This document shows positions 1-9,552 of a stretch of 64,000 bases of DNA, piece after piece. Both the position numbers and the translations under genes were made by a program. Source of the stretch: Streptomyces sp. NRRL S-350 (GTDB lineage: Bacteria > Actinomycetota > Actinomycetes > Streptomycetales > Streptomycetaceae); assembly GCF_000719705.1 (NCBI RefSeq), contig NZ_JOHO01000034.1, forward strand, positions 1 through 64,000. Direction: 5' to 3'. The notes below the pieces were generated by a model, which saw only the letters and a list, made by a program, of their open reading frames with translations, made no database searches and was not told where the DNA came from. Position 1 is the first letter of the stretch. Each line of letters begins with the position of its first letter.

Positions 1-95
1 GCAGATGTCGCAATCCACACCGAGCCAGAAGGCCCTCACTCATTTCAAGATCACCACGCCGTGAACCCCGTCACCAACCTCCATGGTCAGTACAG

Positions 96-1547
<1,452 letters not shown>

Positions 1548-1667
1548 TCAGCGCGAGCGCGCGGGCGTACCGGGACAGATCGCACCGGCGTGCCGGCACA
1601 GGTCGATGTGCAGGCGCGCCACGAGGCGGGTGCCCGGGGCCTGGTTGCTCACATCGACGGAACGCAT
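1548..1667 (-). CDS. Small cysteine-containing leader peptide
   Basis: This 39-codon ORF lies between mec and cysO. It encodes a peptide with the stretch LVARLHIDLCRHAGAIC, which resembles the short leader peptides found ahead of sulfur-metabolism genes in Streptomyces. Two Cys codons fall in the second half. It ends 118 bases before cysO, and that interval is very GC-rich. The likely role is Cys-responsive attenuation of cysO-cysM, with translation itself as the signal. No ribosome site is seen upstream, and a -10-like box sits where transcription would begin at the ATG, so it may be translated leaderless. Confidence 0.75.
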   Translation of the reverse strand: MRSVDVSNQAPGTRLVARLHIDLCRHAGAICPGTPARSR

Positions 1668-1673
1668 GGGCTC

Positions 1674-1679
1674 ATCGTA
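1674..1679 (-). promoter_or_regulatory. Possible -10 box for leader-cysO-cysM
   Basis: TACGAT fits the TAnnnT pattern and is placed so that transcription would start at or near the A of the leader-peptide ATG at 1667. No convincing -35 element was found. The position supports separate transcription of leader, cysO and cysM from mec. Confidence 0.35.
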
Positions 1680-1751
1680 TAGATTCCCGGGCCCGCTTAG
1701 ACATGCCCGTCTCGGGATCCGGATGTTCTCGTTCCCAGGGCTGAGACGACG

Positions 1752-1788
1752 CCGGCCCGCCGACCGCTCGCGGAGGTCGGCGGGCCGG
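1752..1788 (-). terminator. Terminator hairpin after mec
   Basis: A 14-base-pair perfect stem (1752-1765 with 1775-1788) begins 18 bases after the mec stop. It lacks a U-tract, as is common in this group. It separates mec from the leader-cysO-cysM unit. Confidence 0.7.
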
Positions 1789-1805
1789 GCCCGGACACGT
1801 GCCGG

Positions 1806-2237
1806 TCAGGCGGAGTACTCCTCGACGACCTGGACGTCTTCCTCCGTGATCTCGCCGTCCACGATGCGGAACGAGCGGAACTGGTAGGGGTCGTCCTCGC
1901 CGGTGCCGTCGGCGGTGGAGACCAGGACGTAGTGGGCGAACGGCTCGGAGGCGTAGCTCACGTCGGTGCGCGAGGGGTAGGCCTCGGTGGCGGTGTGCGA
2001 GTGGTAGACGATCACCGGCTCCTCGTCCCGGTCGTCCATCTCGCGGTAGAGCTTGAGCAGGTCGCCCGAGTCGAACTCGTAGAAGGTGGGCGAGCGCGCG
2101 GCGTTGAGCATCGGGATGAACCGCTCGGGCCGTCCGCTGCCGGCCGGTCCGGCGACCACGCCGCAGGCCTCGTCCGGGTGGTCGGCGCGGGCGTGGGCCA
2201 CGATCCGGTCGCGGAGTTCTCGGGTGATGGTCAGCAT
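1806..2237 (-). CDS. mec: Mec-type JAMM/MPN+ metallopeptidase
   Basis: This 143-residue protein carries the JAMM zinc motif HSHTATEAYPSRTD (about residues 78-91) and the early Glu expected for the family. Mycobacterial Mec cleaves the CysO-cysteine adduct made by CysM, releasing cysteine and regenerating CysO. The neighbouring cysO and cysM support this role. Since CysO here ends GGAR, the enzyme may also trim those two residues, as the JAMM protein QbsD does for the sulfur carrier QbsE in Pseudomonas. The start is the ATG at 2237. Confidence 0.92.
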   Translation of the reverse strand: MLTITRELRDRIVAHARADHPDEACGVVAGPAGSGRPERFIPMLNAARSPTFYEFDSGDLLKLYREMDDRDEEPVIVYHSHTATEAYPSRTDVSYASEPFAHYVLVSTADGTGEDDPYQFRSFRIVDGEITEEDVQVVEEYSA

Positions 2238-2340
2238 CCGGTCAGGATAGCCACGCCCCCGCAGGTGTCGGCGGGGCGTCCGAGGCGCGGTCGCGGGGCG
2301 TCCGCGGGGCGGTCCTCGGCGCCCCTTCGCGGGGGGCGGG

Positions 2341-3786
2341 TCAGCCGGCGTCGCGGACGGGCAGGTGCTCGTGGTCCGGCGAGCCGAGCACGGCCTGCGG
2401 GTTGCGGCGCTCCAGGAAGCGGTAGCCGATCACCAGCAGCAGGGCCCAGGCGGGGAAGACGTACAGCGAGATCCGGTTGTCCTCGTCGAGGGCGATCAGC
2501 ACCACGACCAGGGCGAGGAAGGCGAGCGCGACCCAGCTGACCCAGGCGCCGCCGGGCGCCCTGAAGGTGGGCGCCGGCAGCCGGCCGCCCTTCCAGGCCC
2601 GGCGGTAGCGGATCTGGGAGATCAGGATCATCGCCCACGTCCACAGGCCGCAGACGGTGGCGACCGAGGTGATGTACTCGAACGCCCGTGCCGGGACGAG
2701 GTAGTTGAGCACCACGCCGACGCCCATCAGCAGACTGGAGACGGTGATCGCGTAGGCCGGGCTGCGGCGGGTGTTGAGCCTGGTGAGCCGCCCGGGGGCC
2801 TGGCCGCGCAGCGCGAGGTCGCGCAGCATGCGGCCGGTGGAGTACATCCCGGAGTTGCAGGACGAGAGCGCGGCGGTGAGCACCACGAAGTTGATGATGC
2901 CGGCCGCCGCCGGGATGCCGATCTTGCCGAAGGCGGCGACGAACGGGCTGACGCCGGGCTGGAATTCGGTCCACGGGACGAGCGACAGGATGACGACCAG
3001 GGCGCCGATGTAGAACAGCGCGATGCGCCAGGGCAGGGTGTTGATGGCCCGCGGCAGCGTCTTCTCGGGGTTCTCGCTCTCGCCCGCGGTCACGCCGACG
3101 AGTTCGACGCCGAGGTAGGCGAACATGACGATCTGCAGGGTCATCACGGTGGCGCCGATGCCCTTGGGGAAGAAGCCGCCGTTCTGCCACAGGTGGGAGA
3201 TCGACGCGGTGTCACCGGCCTTGCTGAAGCCCAGGGTGAGGACGCCGACGCCGATCAGGATCATGCCGATGATGGCGGTGACCTTGACCATGGAGAACCA
3301 GAACTCGATCTCGCCGAACACCTTCACCGAGATCAGGTTGGCCGCGTAGAGGATGACCAGGAAGGTCAGCGCGCTGAGCCACTGCGGTATGCCCGGCGCC
3401 CAGAACTTCACGTAGACGGCGGCGGCGGTGGTCTCCGCCATTCCGGTGACGACCCAGAACAGCCAGTACGTCCAGCCGGTCACGTAGCCGGCGAAGGGGC
3501 CGAGGAACTCCCGCGCGTACTCGGCGAAGCTGCCGGAGACCGGGCGGTAGGTCAGCAGTTCGCCGAGGGCCCGCATGATCACGAAGATCACCACGCCGGC
3601 CACGGCGTAGGACAGGATCAGGCTCGGACCGGACTTGGAGATCGCGGTGCCGGCGCCGAGGAAGAGGCCGGTGCCGATGGCGCCGCCGATCGCGATCATC
3701 TGGATCTGGCGGCCACCGAGTCCCCGCTCGTAGCCCTCCTCACCCGGTTGGGCGTCGGCCACTTCGTCGTACGGCTTCTCGGCCAT
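2341..3786 (-). CDS. Amino-acid permease (APC superfamily, AAT type)
   Basis: This is a 481-residue inner-membrane transporter with about twelve hydrophobic segments. The first helix carries IAIGGAIGTGLFLGAG, the substrate and ion motif of the amino-acid transporter family (CycA, AnsP, GabP and relatives). YRPVSGSFAEYA and GESENPEKTLPRAI are further family signatures. It should import amino acids by proton symport, but the substrate cannot be read from the sequence. The ATG at 3786 is preferred because AGGAC lies upstream; the reading frame continues 15 codons further without a good ribosome site. It stands alone between mec and DUF2017. Confidence 0.88.
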   Translation of the reverse strand: MAEKPYDEVADAQPGEEGYERGLGGRQIQMIAIGGAIGTGLFLGAGTAISKSGPSLILSYAVAGVVIFVIMRALGELLTYRPVSGSFAEYAREFLGPFAGYVTGWTYWLFWVVTGMAETTAAAVYVKFWAPGIPQWLSALTFLVILYAANLISVKVFGEIEFWFSMVKVTAIIGMILIGVGVLTLGFSKAGDTASISHLWQNGGFFPKGIGATVMTLQIVMFAYLGVELVGVTAGESENPEKTLPRAINTLPWRIALFYIGALVVILSLVPWTEFQPGVSPFVAAFGKIGIPAAAGIINFVVLTAALSSCNSGMYSTGRMLRDLALRGQAPGRLTRLNTRRSPAYAITVSSLLMGVGVVLNYLVPARAFEYITSVATVCGLWTWAMILISQIRYRRAWKGGRLPAPTFRAPGGAWVSWVALAFLALVVVLIALDEDNRISLYVFPAWALLLVIGYRFLERRNPQAVLGSPDHEHLPVRDAG

Positions 3787-4007
3787 GGTCCACCGTCCTG
3801 GTCGGTCTCGGGAGTGGAGAAGTCGTACCACGCACCATCCGGATAGCGGTGTTCATCTGAGCGATATTTGAGCATGACCTGGCATAGTTTGTCCGATTTT
3901 GAATACAAAAGCTCTGGAAGATCGTCCACATGTTGGACGAAACCGCCGGAGCCTGCCCGAAACCGGGCAGGATCGCCCGGGACACGGCAGTGGAAGCGGA
4001 TTCGGAC

Positions 4008-4091
4008 ACTCCGCGTTCACGCGGAGTCAGACCCGGGTTCAGCCGGAGTTCACCTCACGGCCCCCGCGTTCGCCCCGGGCTCAGGCCCGGG
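4008..4091 (-). terminator. Hairpins in the 3787-4129 gap
   Basis: This 343-base gap lies downstream of the DUF2017 gene and upstream of the permease. It holds two perfect hairpins: 4008-4027 (eight-base-pair stem, TTCA loop) and 4074-4091 (seven-base-pair stem, TCAG loop). They probably end the clpS-DUF2017 transcript. The AT-rich stretch near 3850-3910 may hold the permease promoter. No gene is seen. Confidence 0.5.
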
Positions 4092-4129
4092 ACCGGGCCC
4101 AGGACCGGGTCCGGCTCACGCCGGGACTC

Positions 4130-4702
4130 TCACCCGGCCATCGCCTCCAGCAGCGACTCCTGCAGCGCCCCGAGCCAGAGGTACGCCACCACCAGCGGCT
4201 TGCGCTCGTCGCCGTCCGGCAGCCCGTAGAGGCCCTCCTCGTCCTCCTCCGTGACCTCCAGTCGGACACCGAGGGCCAGCCGCAGGTCGTTCAGCGCGCC
4301 CAGCCAGCGCGGGCAGTCGTCGGCGCCCAGCTTGAGCACCCCGCCACCGCCGAGGCCGTCCAGCGCCCTGATGACGAACAGCGCGTCGTCCCGCTTGCGG
4401 GCCCGCAGGTCCAGCTCGGTGAAGCGGCGGAACTCCTCGGACGCGGCCCTGGCCTCTTCGCCGCCCGGCCCCGCCGGGTCGCCGTAGGCGTCCGGGAAGA
4501 ACCGGGCCAGCACCGGATCGGCCGGCGCCTCCGTCGGCCCCTCGGCGAACAGCGCGGCCAGCGGATCGCCGTCCTCCCCGCCCGGGCCGGGGCCGATCAG
4601 CTCCAGCAACTGCACTTCCAGCGAGCGCAGGATGGAGGACTCCCACTCGTCCAGCGCGATCGCCGCGCCGCCACCGCCGGTGCTCTCGAACAACCCAGCC
4701 AT
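4130..4702 (-). CDS. DUF2017 family protein
   Basis: This 190-residue acidic cytoplasmic protein matches the actinobacterial DUF2017 family, which is usually found directly after clpS. The function is unknown. Visible features are a Gly-rich N-terminus (GLFESTGGGGAAIALDEWE), an acidic middle and the conserved C-terminal ending VVAYLWLGALQESLLEAMAG. It starts 55 bases after clpS and is probably cotranscribed. The constant pairing suggests a link to N-degron proteolysis, but this is inference from position only. Confidence 0.85.
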   Translation of the reverse strand: MAGLFESTGGGGAAIALDEWESSILRSLEVQLLELIGPGPGGEDGDPLAALFAEGPTEAPADPVLARFFPDAYGDPAGPGGEEARAASEEFRRFTELDLRARKRDDALFVIRALDGLGGGGVLKLGADDCPRWLGALNDLRLALGVRLEVTEEDEEGLYGLPDGDERKPLVVAYLWLGALQESLLEAMAG

Positions 4703-4757
4703 CTGTATCGGTCAGCCCGTCTTCGTCGTCATCGGTCGTGCGGCCGGCGGCCCGGCG

Positions 4758-5051
4758 TCAGTCGTGCTGCAGCGTCGCCCAGAGGCCGTAGCCGTGCATC
4801 GCCTGGACGTCGCGCTCCATCTCCTCGCGGGATCCGCTGGAGACCACCGCCCGCCCCTTGCTGTGGACGTCCATCATCAGCTTCCGGGCCTTGTCCTTCG
4901 GGTAGCCGAAGTAGGCCTGGAAGACGTACTGGACGTAGCTCATCAGGTTGACCGGGTCGTTGTGCACGATGGTCACCCAGGGCGTGTCCGGTTCTGCCAC
5001 CGGCAGCCCCTCGACCTCTGGGCGCTCGATCTCCGCGGGCGCGACACTCAC
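4758..5051 (-). CDS. clpS: ATP-dependent Clp protease adaptor ClpS
   Basis: ClpS binds destabilising N-terminal residues and delivers those proteins to ClpA/ClpC with ClpP. The 97-residue protein has the ClpS core [19 protein letters not shown], whose HND motif contacts the N-degron, and a flexible N-terminus that enters the unfoldase. The GTG at 5051 is chosen because GAGGAGGA lies six bases upstream; an upstream ATG would add 16 residues without family support. DUF2017 follows in the same direction. Confidence 0.94.
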   Translation of the reverse strand: MSVAPAEIERPEVEGLPVAEPDTPWVTIVHNDPVNLMSYVQYVFQAYFGYPKDKARKLMMDVHSKGRAVVSSGSREEMERDVQAMHGYGLWATLQHD

Positions 5052-5191
5052 GCCGGGTCCTCCTCGCTGCACGCTCGTCCGTAACCCCTCACGCCCCATG
5101 CTGCCATCCGGGGGACACCCGGGCGATTCCGGCCCGGACCTCTCGACGAGAAATCGTCACTCTGACGCTAAGTGGTAGTAGCATCATCTCC

Positions 5192-6526
5192 ATGGACGCC
5201 ACTTCAGTGCGCGCGGCCGGCTCGACCGCGCTGCTCACCGACCGCTACGAGCTCACCATGCTGCAGGCCGCCCTGCGCAGCGGGGCCGCGCACCGCCGCT
5301 CCGTCTTCGAGGTGTTCACCCGGCGCCTGCCGGGCGGCCGCCGCTACGGCGTCCTGGCCGGCACCGGCCGGGTGCTCGACGCCGTCGAGAACTTCCGCTT
5401 CTCCACCGCCCAACTGGACTGGCTGGCCGGCCAGGGCGTGGTCGACGAGGACACCCTGCGCTACCTCGCCGACTACCGCTTCCGCGGCGACATCCACGGC
5501 TACCCCGAAGGCGAGATCTACTTCCCCGGCTCACCGCTGCTCACCGTCGAGGGCAGCTTCGCCGAGGCGGTGATCCTGGAGACGGTGATCCTGTCGATCC
5601 TCAACCACGACTCCGCGATCGCGGCCGCCGCCTCCCGGATGACCGCCGCCGCCGGGGGCCGCCCGGTGATCGAGATGGGCGCCCGCCGGGCCCACGAGCA
5701 GGCCGCCGTCGCCGCCGCCCGGGCCGCGTACGTGGCCGGGTTCGCCGCCACCTCAGACCTGGAAGCCGGCTTCACCCACGGCATCCCGACCACCGGCACC
5801 GCCGCGCACGCCTTCACCCTGGTGCACGACAGCGAACGGGACGCCTTCCGGGCCCAGATCGCCTCGATGGGCAAGGGCACCACGCTGCTGGTCGACACCT
5901 ACGACCTGCGCGAGGCGGTGCGCACCGCCGTCGAGGTGGCCGGCCCCGAGCTGGGCGCCGTCCGGATCGACTCCGGCGACCTCACCCTGCTGGCCCACCG
6001 GGTGCGCCGCCAACTGGACGAGCTGGGCGCCGAGAAGACCCGGATCATCGTCACCTCAGACCTCGACGAGTACGCGATCGCGGCCCTGGCCGCCGCCCCC
6101 GTCGACGGCTACGGCGTCGGCACCAGCCTCGTCACCGGCAGCGGACACCCGACCTGCGCGATGGTCTACAAGCTGGTCGCCCGGGCCGGGACCGAGGACG
6201 GGCCGATGGTCCCGGTGGCCAAGCGCGCCGCCGGTGGCAAGACCAGCATCGGCGGCCGCAAGTGGGCGGCCCGCCGGCCCGACGCCGACGGCATCGCCGA
6301 GGCCGAGGTGGTCGGCACCGGGCCGGTCCCGGACGAACTGCGGCCGCACCTGATGCAGGTGCCGCTGGTGCTGGGCGGCGAGGCCGTCGGCCGGGAGCCG
6401 CTGAGCGCCGCCCGCGAACGGCACGTCCGGGCCCGGGCCGCGCTGCCGCTGTCGGCCACCCAGCTCTCCAAGGGCGACCCGGTGCTGCCGACCGAGCTGG
6501 TCCTGCCGGCCGACGAGGCCCGCTGA
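5192..6526 (+). CDS. pncB: Nicotinate phosphoribosyltransferase
   Basis: This 444-residue enzyme makes nicotinate mononucleotide from nicotinate and PRPP, the committed step of NAD salvage. The N-terminal TALLTDRYELTML, the TGTAAHAF segment with the phosphorylated His and the VGTSLVTG phosphate-binding stretch are diagnostic. No Shine-Dalgarno is seen ahead of the ATG, while TAGCAT at 5179-5184 is placed for a leaderless transcript. It is divergent from clpS and is followed by a strong terminator and then by pncA, which supplies its substrate. Confidence 0.94.
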   Translation: MDATSVRAAGSTALLTDRYELTMLQAALRSGAAHRRSVFEVFTRRLPGGRRYGVLAGTGRVLDAVENFRFSTAQLDWLAGQGVVDEDTLRYLADYRFRGDIHGYPEGEIYFPGSPLLTVEGSFAEAVILETVILSILNHDSAIAAAASRMTAAAGGRPVIEMGARRAHEQAAVAAARAAYVAGFAATSDLEAGFTHGIPTTGTAAHAFTLVHDSERDAFRAQIASMGKGTTLLVDTYDLREAVRTAVEVAGPELGAVRIDSGDLTLLAHRVRRQLDELGAEKTRIIVTSDLDEYAIAALAAAPVDGYGVGTSLVTGSGHPTCAMVYKLVARAGTEDGPMVPVAKRAAGGKTSIGGRKWAARRPDADGIAEAEVVGTGPVPDELRPHLMQVPLVLGGEAVGREPLSAARERHVRARAALPLSATQLSKGDPVLPTELVLPADEAR

Positions 6527-6543
6527 CCCGTCACCGTCGTCAC

Positions 6544-6589
6544 GCGGAAGCCCCGCCCCGGCCACCGGAGCGGCCCCCGGGGCTTCCGC
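6544..6589 (+). terminator. Terminator after pncB
   Basis: An 11-base-pair perfect stem (6544-6554 with 6579-6589) begins 18 bases after the pncB stop. The loop is GC-rich and there is no U-tract. It suggests that pncA has its own promoter between about 6590 and 6741. Confidence 0.75.
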
Positions 6590-6741
6590 CCCCGCGCGGC
6601 ACTCCCTAGAGTCAGCCGTAGAGTTCCCCGGAGCTCCCCGAGAACCCCCCGCGTCCCGCACCACCGGACCGAGTACTCCCGAGGGCTCCCCCATCCGGGG
6701 CGCCGCCACCCGCGGGCCCCCGACATCCGAGGATGCGAGTC

Positions 6742-7332
6742 ATGCACCGGGCACTGATCGTCGTCGACGTGCAGAACGACTTCTGCGAGGGCGGCAGCCT
6801 GGCCGTCGCCGGCGGCGCCGAGGTGGCCGCCGCCATCACCGACCTCATCGCCGAATCGGCCCCCGGCTACCGGCACATCCTCGCCACCCGCGACCACCAC
6901 ATCGACCCGGGCGACCACTTCTCCGCCGAGCCGGACTACGTCACCAGCTGGCCGGTCCACTGCGTGGCCGGCACCGAAGGCGTGGGCTTCCACCCCAACT
7001 TCGCACCCTCCGTGATCTCCGGCGCGGTCGAGGCGGTCTTCGACAAGGGCGCCTACTCGGCGGCGTACAGCGGCTTCGAGGGACTGGACGAGAACAACCG
7101 CGGGCCGGTGGAGTGGCTGCGCGAGCGGCAGGTCGACGAGGTCGACGTGGTGGGCCTCGCCACCGACCACTGCGTCCGGGCGACCGCGCTCGACGCGGCC
7201 CGGGCCGGCTTCACCACCCGCGTCCTGCTGGACCTCACCGCCGGCGTGGCTCCGGAGACCACCGCCGCCGCACTGGAAGAACTGCGGGCGGCCGGGGTCG
7301 AGCTGGTCGGCACACCGGTGGTCCGCTCCTAG
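6742..7332 (+). CDS. pncA: Nicotinamidase
   Basis: This 196-residue isochorismatase-like hydrolase turns nicotinamide into nicotinate for PncB. The catalytic triad is visible: Asp in VVDVQNDF, Lys in FDKGAYSAAY and Cys in ATDHCVRAT. The metal site is carried by DHHIDPGDHF. The ATG at 6742 is preferred to that at 6733 because GAGGA lies eight bases before it. Its position after pncB gives a two-gene NAD-recycling locus. Confidence 0.93.
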   Translation: MHRALIVVDVQNDFCEGGSLAVAGGAEVAAAITDLIAESAPGYRHILATRDHHIDPGDHFSAEPDYVTSWPVHCVAGTEGVGFHPNFAPSVISGAVEAVFDKGAYSAAYSGFEGLDENNRGPVEWLRERQVDEVDVVGLATDHCVRATALDAARAGFTTRVLLDLTAGVAPETTAAALEELRAAGVELVGTPVVRS

Positions 7333-7498
7333 CGGCGACGCCTCCCGGCACCCCGCGCTCCGAGCCCTGCGGCCGGCGCCCTGCGGACCGGCCCCCTGTT
7401 CGCCGCACCCCCGGCTCGGCCGTCTCCCCTGTCTTCCGCCGCGCCCCCTGTCCCCCTCCACCGCCCCCGCTCCCACCTCCCTGCTCCCACCTCCCCGC

Positions 7499-8503
7499 TC
7501 AGACCACCAGCAGTTCCACCACGTCCGTGCCGCCGGCCCGGAAGGCCTCGCGCAGCTCGCCGCCGACCGCGTCCGGGTCGGCGGCCAGCCGGTCGCCGGA
7601 GACGTACACCACCCGGATGCCCAGGTACTCCATCCGGTGCTGGCCGCCGCGCACCCAGGCGGCCTCGCCCTCGCTGACGCAGCGCAGGTCCGAGTCCACC
7701 TCCACCGCGACGCCGCGCTCCGGCCAGTAGAGGTCGGGCACGGCGATGTACGTGCCGCCGCGCATCCGCAGCTCGGGGGCGTTCAGCGGGACGGGCAGCA
7801 GCCACTCGTCCACCAGGTGGCCGAGCCGCTCCAGCACCGAGTCCCGTTCGGCAGCGAGGAGTTCGTCCAGCGCCGCCCGCACCCGGGGTTCGACGGTCAG
7901 CCCGGAGTCGATCAGTTCCGCCGCCAACTCCCTTGCCGTACAGCGGTTCTCGGGCAGCGAGACGGCCTCCCGCAGCACCTCCCGCACCGGAGCCGGGACG
8001 TCCGGGTCCGCCGTCCACTCGCCCAGCGCGTCCGCGACCGCCCGGGCCACCGGCGCGCAGGCCAGGCCGTGCACCGAGCGGGCCACCAACTCCCGTTCGG
8101 TGCGCCGGATCCGCACCTCGCCGACGTCCTTCAGGCGACGCTGCCGGGGCACCAGGACGTCCACCCCCGTCACGGCGGGCAGCCGGGGCACGGCAGTGAA
8201 GCCGTACAGGGCGAGCGCGGCCGGGCCGGTGATCACCGCGCCCTCTCGGCGGCCCTCCTCGCGGCCGTTCTGCGCCGCGTAGAGCAGCGCGGCCCACATC
8301 CGCTGCTCGGCGGTGGGCTCGTCGGACTGCAGCAGGTAGACCCTGGGCAGCAGCCGCTGCCAGGGCCCGCCCCGGCGGCAGTGCTCGGTGACGATCCGGG
8401 CCGGCACGCCCCGGGCGCGCAGCTGGCTCGCGGTGACGACGTTCTGCTGACGCTGCGCCAGTTCCTCGAGGGACGGCGGCGGCGAGGGAATCCGGTAGCT
8501 CAT
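7499..8503 (-). CDS. AbiEi-like antitoxin N-terminal/DUF559-like protein
   Basis: This 334-residue protein has an N-terminal helix-turn-helix region (LAQRQQNVVTASQLRARGV) of the AbiEi antitoxin type. Its C-terminal half (VPDLYWPERGVAVEVDSD followed by QHRMEYLGIRVVYVSGD) resembles the Vsr/DUF559 nuclease fold, with an acidic residue and a Glu-Val-Asp pair that could bind metal. No AbiEii-like toxin gene is next to it, so an antitoxin role is doubtful. Such proteins are common in Streptomyces and uncharacterised. The ATG at 8503 is used because the upstream extension is low-complexity. Confidence 0.75.
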   Translation of the reverse strand: MSYRIPSPPPSLEELAQRQQNVVTASQLRARGVPARIVTEHCRRGGPWQRLLPRVYLLQSDEPTAEQRMWAALLYAAQNGREEGRREGAVITGPAALALYGFTAVPRLPAVTGVDVLVPRQRRLKDVGEVRIRRTERELVARSVHGLACAPVARAVADALGEWTADPDVPAPVREVLREAVSLPENRCTARELAAELIDSGLTVEPRVRAALDELLAAERDSVLERLGHLVDEWLLPVPLNAPELRMRGGTYIAVPDLYWPERGVAVEVDSDLRCVSEGEAAWVRGGQHRMEYLGIRVVYVSGDRLAADPDAVGGELREAFRAGGTDVVELLVV

Positions 8504-8649
8504 GCGGACACCATCCCCAACGGGCCGGACCGCCGACCGGGAGCCTGACGCACTGTTACCCAACCGTCGCGAAACCGGGACCAGCCCGCACTAAAGTCCT
8601 CATACCCTCACTCATTTGGAGTAATTGACGCTCATCCGGTTGTCATACC

Positions 8650-8700
8650 TGATCAAAGGCGAACGCTGACCAGCTCGTCTGACCCAGAGTGATCAAAGGC
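8650..8700 (+). repeat. Paired TGATCAAAGGC repeat upstream of the His-repeat gene
   Basis: The 11-base word TGATCAAAGGC occurs at 8650-8660 and again at 8690-8700, exactly 40 bases apart, in the intergenic region before the gene at 8760. Identical spaced words in a GC-rich genome suggest a regulator binding region. No matching regulator is recognised. Confidence 0.5.
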
Positions 8701-8759
8701 ATACGGCGAGGAGCCCTCCGGACGTCAATCCCGCCCCGGCGATTGCCTAGGCTTACGTC

Positions 8760-9503
8760 ATGTCACGTGACGAGACCGCCGGCCTCCGCGCGGCCCAGCT
8801 CCGCCTCGGCCGCCTGCCCGGATACGTCCGCCGCCCGGACCCGGCCCGCCGCAGCGGCGAGAAGGGCCATACGTACAAGAAGGGCTGGGAGGTCCGCTTC
8901 ACCGCCCGCAGTGAAGCCGAGATAGCAGAGATCCGCGACCTGGTGGTCGCCGCCGGATTCGCCCCGGCCAGACCGTTCTTCAAAGGCCACCAGCTCATCC
9001 AGCCGGTCTACGGCATGGCCGCCGTGCAGGCCTACCTGGCGGCCAGGCAGGCAGCCGAGGAACACGCCGCCCGGACCGCGCTCGGCAGCAGACGGCGGGC
9101 CGCGGGGCGGCCCCCGGGGTCGCATGCGGCCGGATCGCACACGGCCGCGACTCACACCGCCGGCCCGCACACGGCCGGTTCACACACAGCCGGTTCACAC
9201 ACGGCCGGTTCGCACTCGGCCGGTTCACACACGGCCGGTTCGCACTCGGCCGCGGCTCACAGCGCCGGCCCGCACTCGGCCGCGACTCACGCCTCCGGCC
9301 CGCACACTGCCGGCCCGCATGCCGGCGGCGGCTCGGCCCACCGGTGCGAGCGTGAGCAAACCGCCGCCGGAGCGGCGACGGCCACGACTGCGACCGCCGC
9401 ACAGGCCGCCCGGCGGCGGGCCGTCGACGCCTTCCCCACCCAGGTCGAACGAGGAACCGCCGCCAACCGGATCTCCCCGTCGGAGGCCCGGACGACCTCC
9501 TGA
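8760..9503 (+). CDS. Unknown protein with a His pentapeptide-repeat tail
   Basis: The gene is not recognised beyond a conserved-looking N-terminal domain of about 100 residues (GHTYKKGWEVRFTARSEAEI, then a stretch predicted helical). Residues 121-195 are fifteen pentapeptides with His at the second position, mostly SHTAG or PHTAG. The C-terminus is Ala/Thr-rich and disordered. A His every five residues could bind transition metals, and the convergent neighbour is a His-rich metal exporter, which makes a metal-buffering role possible but unproven. The reading frame is favoured over the +2 alternative because the N-terminal part shows normal codon use. The start at 8760 follows a weak ribosome site. 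Confidence 0.6.
   Translation: MSRDETAGLRAAQLRLGRLPGYVRRPDPARRSGEKGHTYKKGWEVRFTARSEAEIAEIRDLVVAAGFAPARPFFKGHQLIQPVYGMAAVQAYLAARQAAEEHAARTALGSRRRAAGRPPGSHAAGSHTAATHTAGPHTAGSHTAGSHTAGSHSAGSHTAGSHSAAAHSAGPHSAATHASGPHTAGPHAGGGSAHRCEREQTAAGAATATTATAAQAARRRAVDAFPTQVERGTAANRISPSEARTTS
9120..9344 (+). repeat. Fifteen-unit, 15-base tandem repeat in coding sequence
   Basis: Imperfect 15-base units such as CGGTTCACACACGGC recur in frame and encode the His pentapeptides. The most uniform block is about 9165-9255. Copy number could vary by slippage without breaking the frame, since units are multiples of three. Confidence 0.85.
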
Positions 9504-9552
9504 CCCGCGGGCACACCGCCCGCCCCTCCCACCCCGGTCGCCGCGAACGGGT

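Noticed and set aside
7499..8503. A type IV toxin-antitoxin pair.
   Set aside because: There is no AbiEii-like nucleotidyltransferase gene on either side; the neighbours are pncA and the His-repeat gene.
9120..9344. Regular repeats that could be taken for a CRISPR array.
   Set aside because: Units are 15 bases with no unique spacers, are in frame and encode His pentapeptides.
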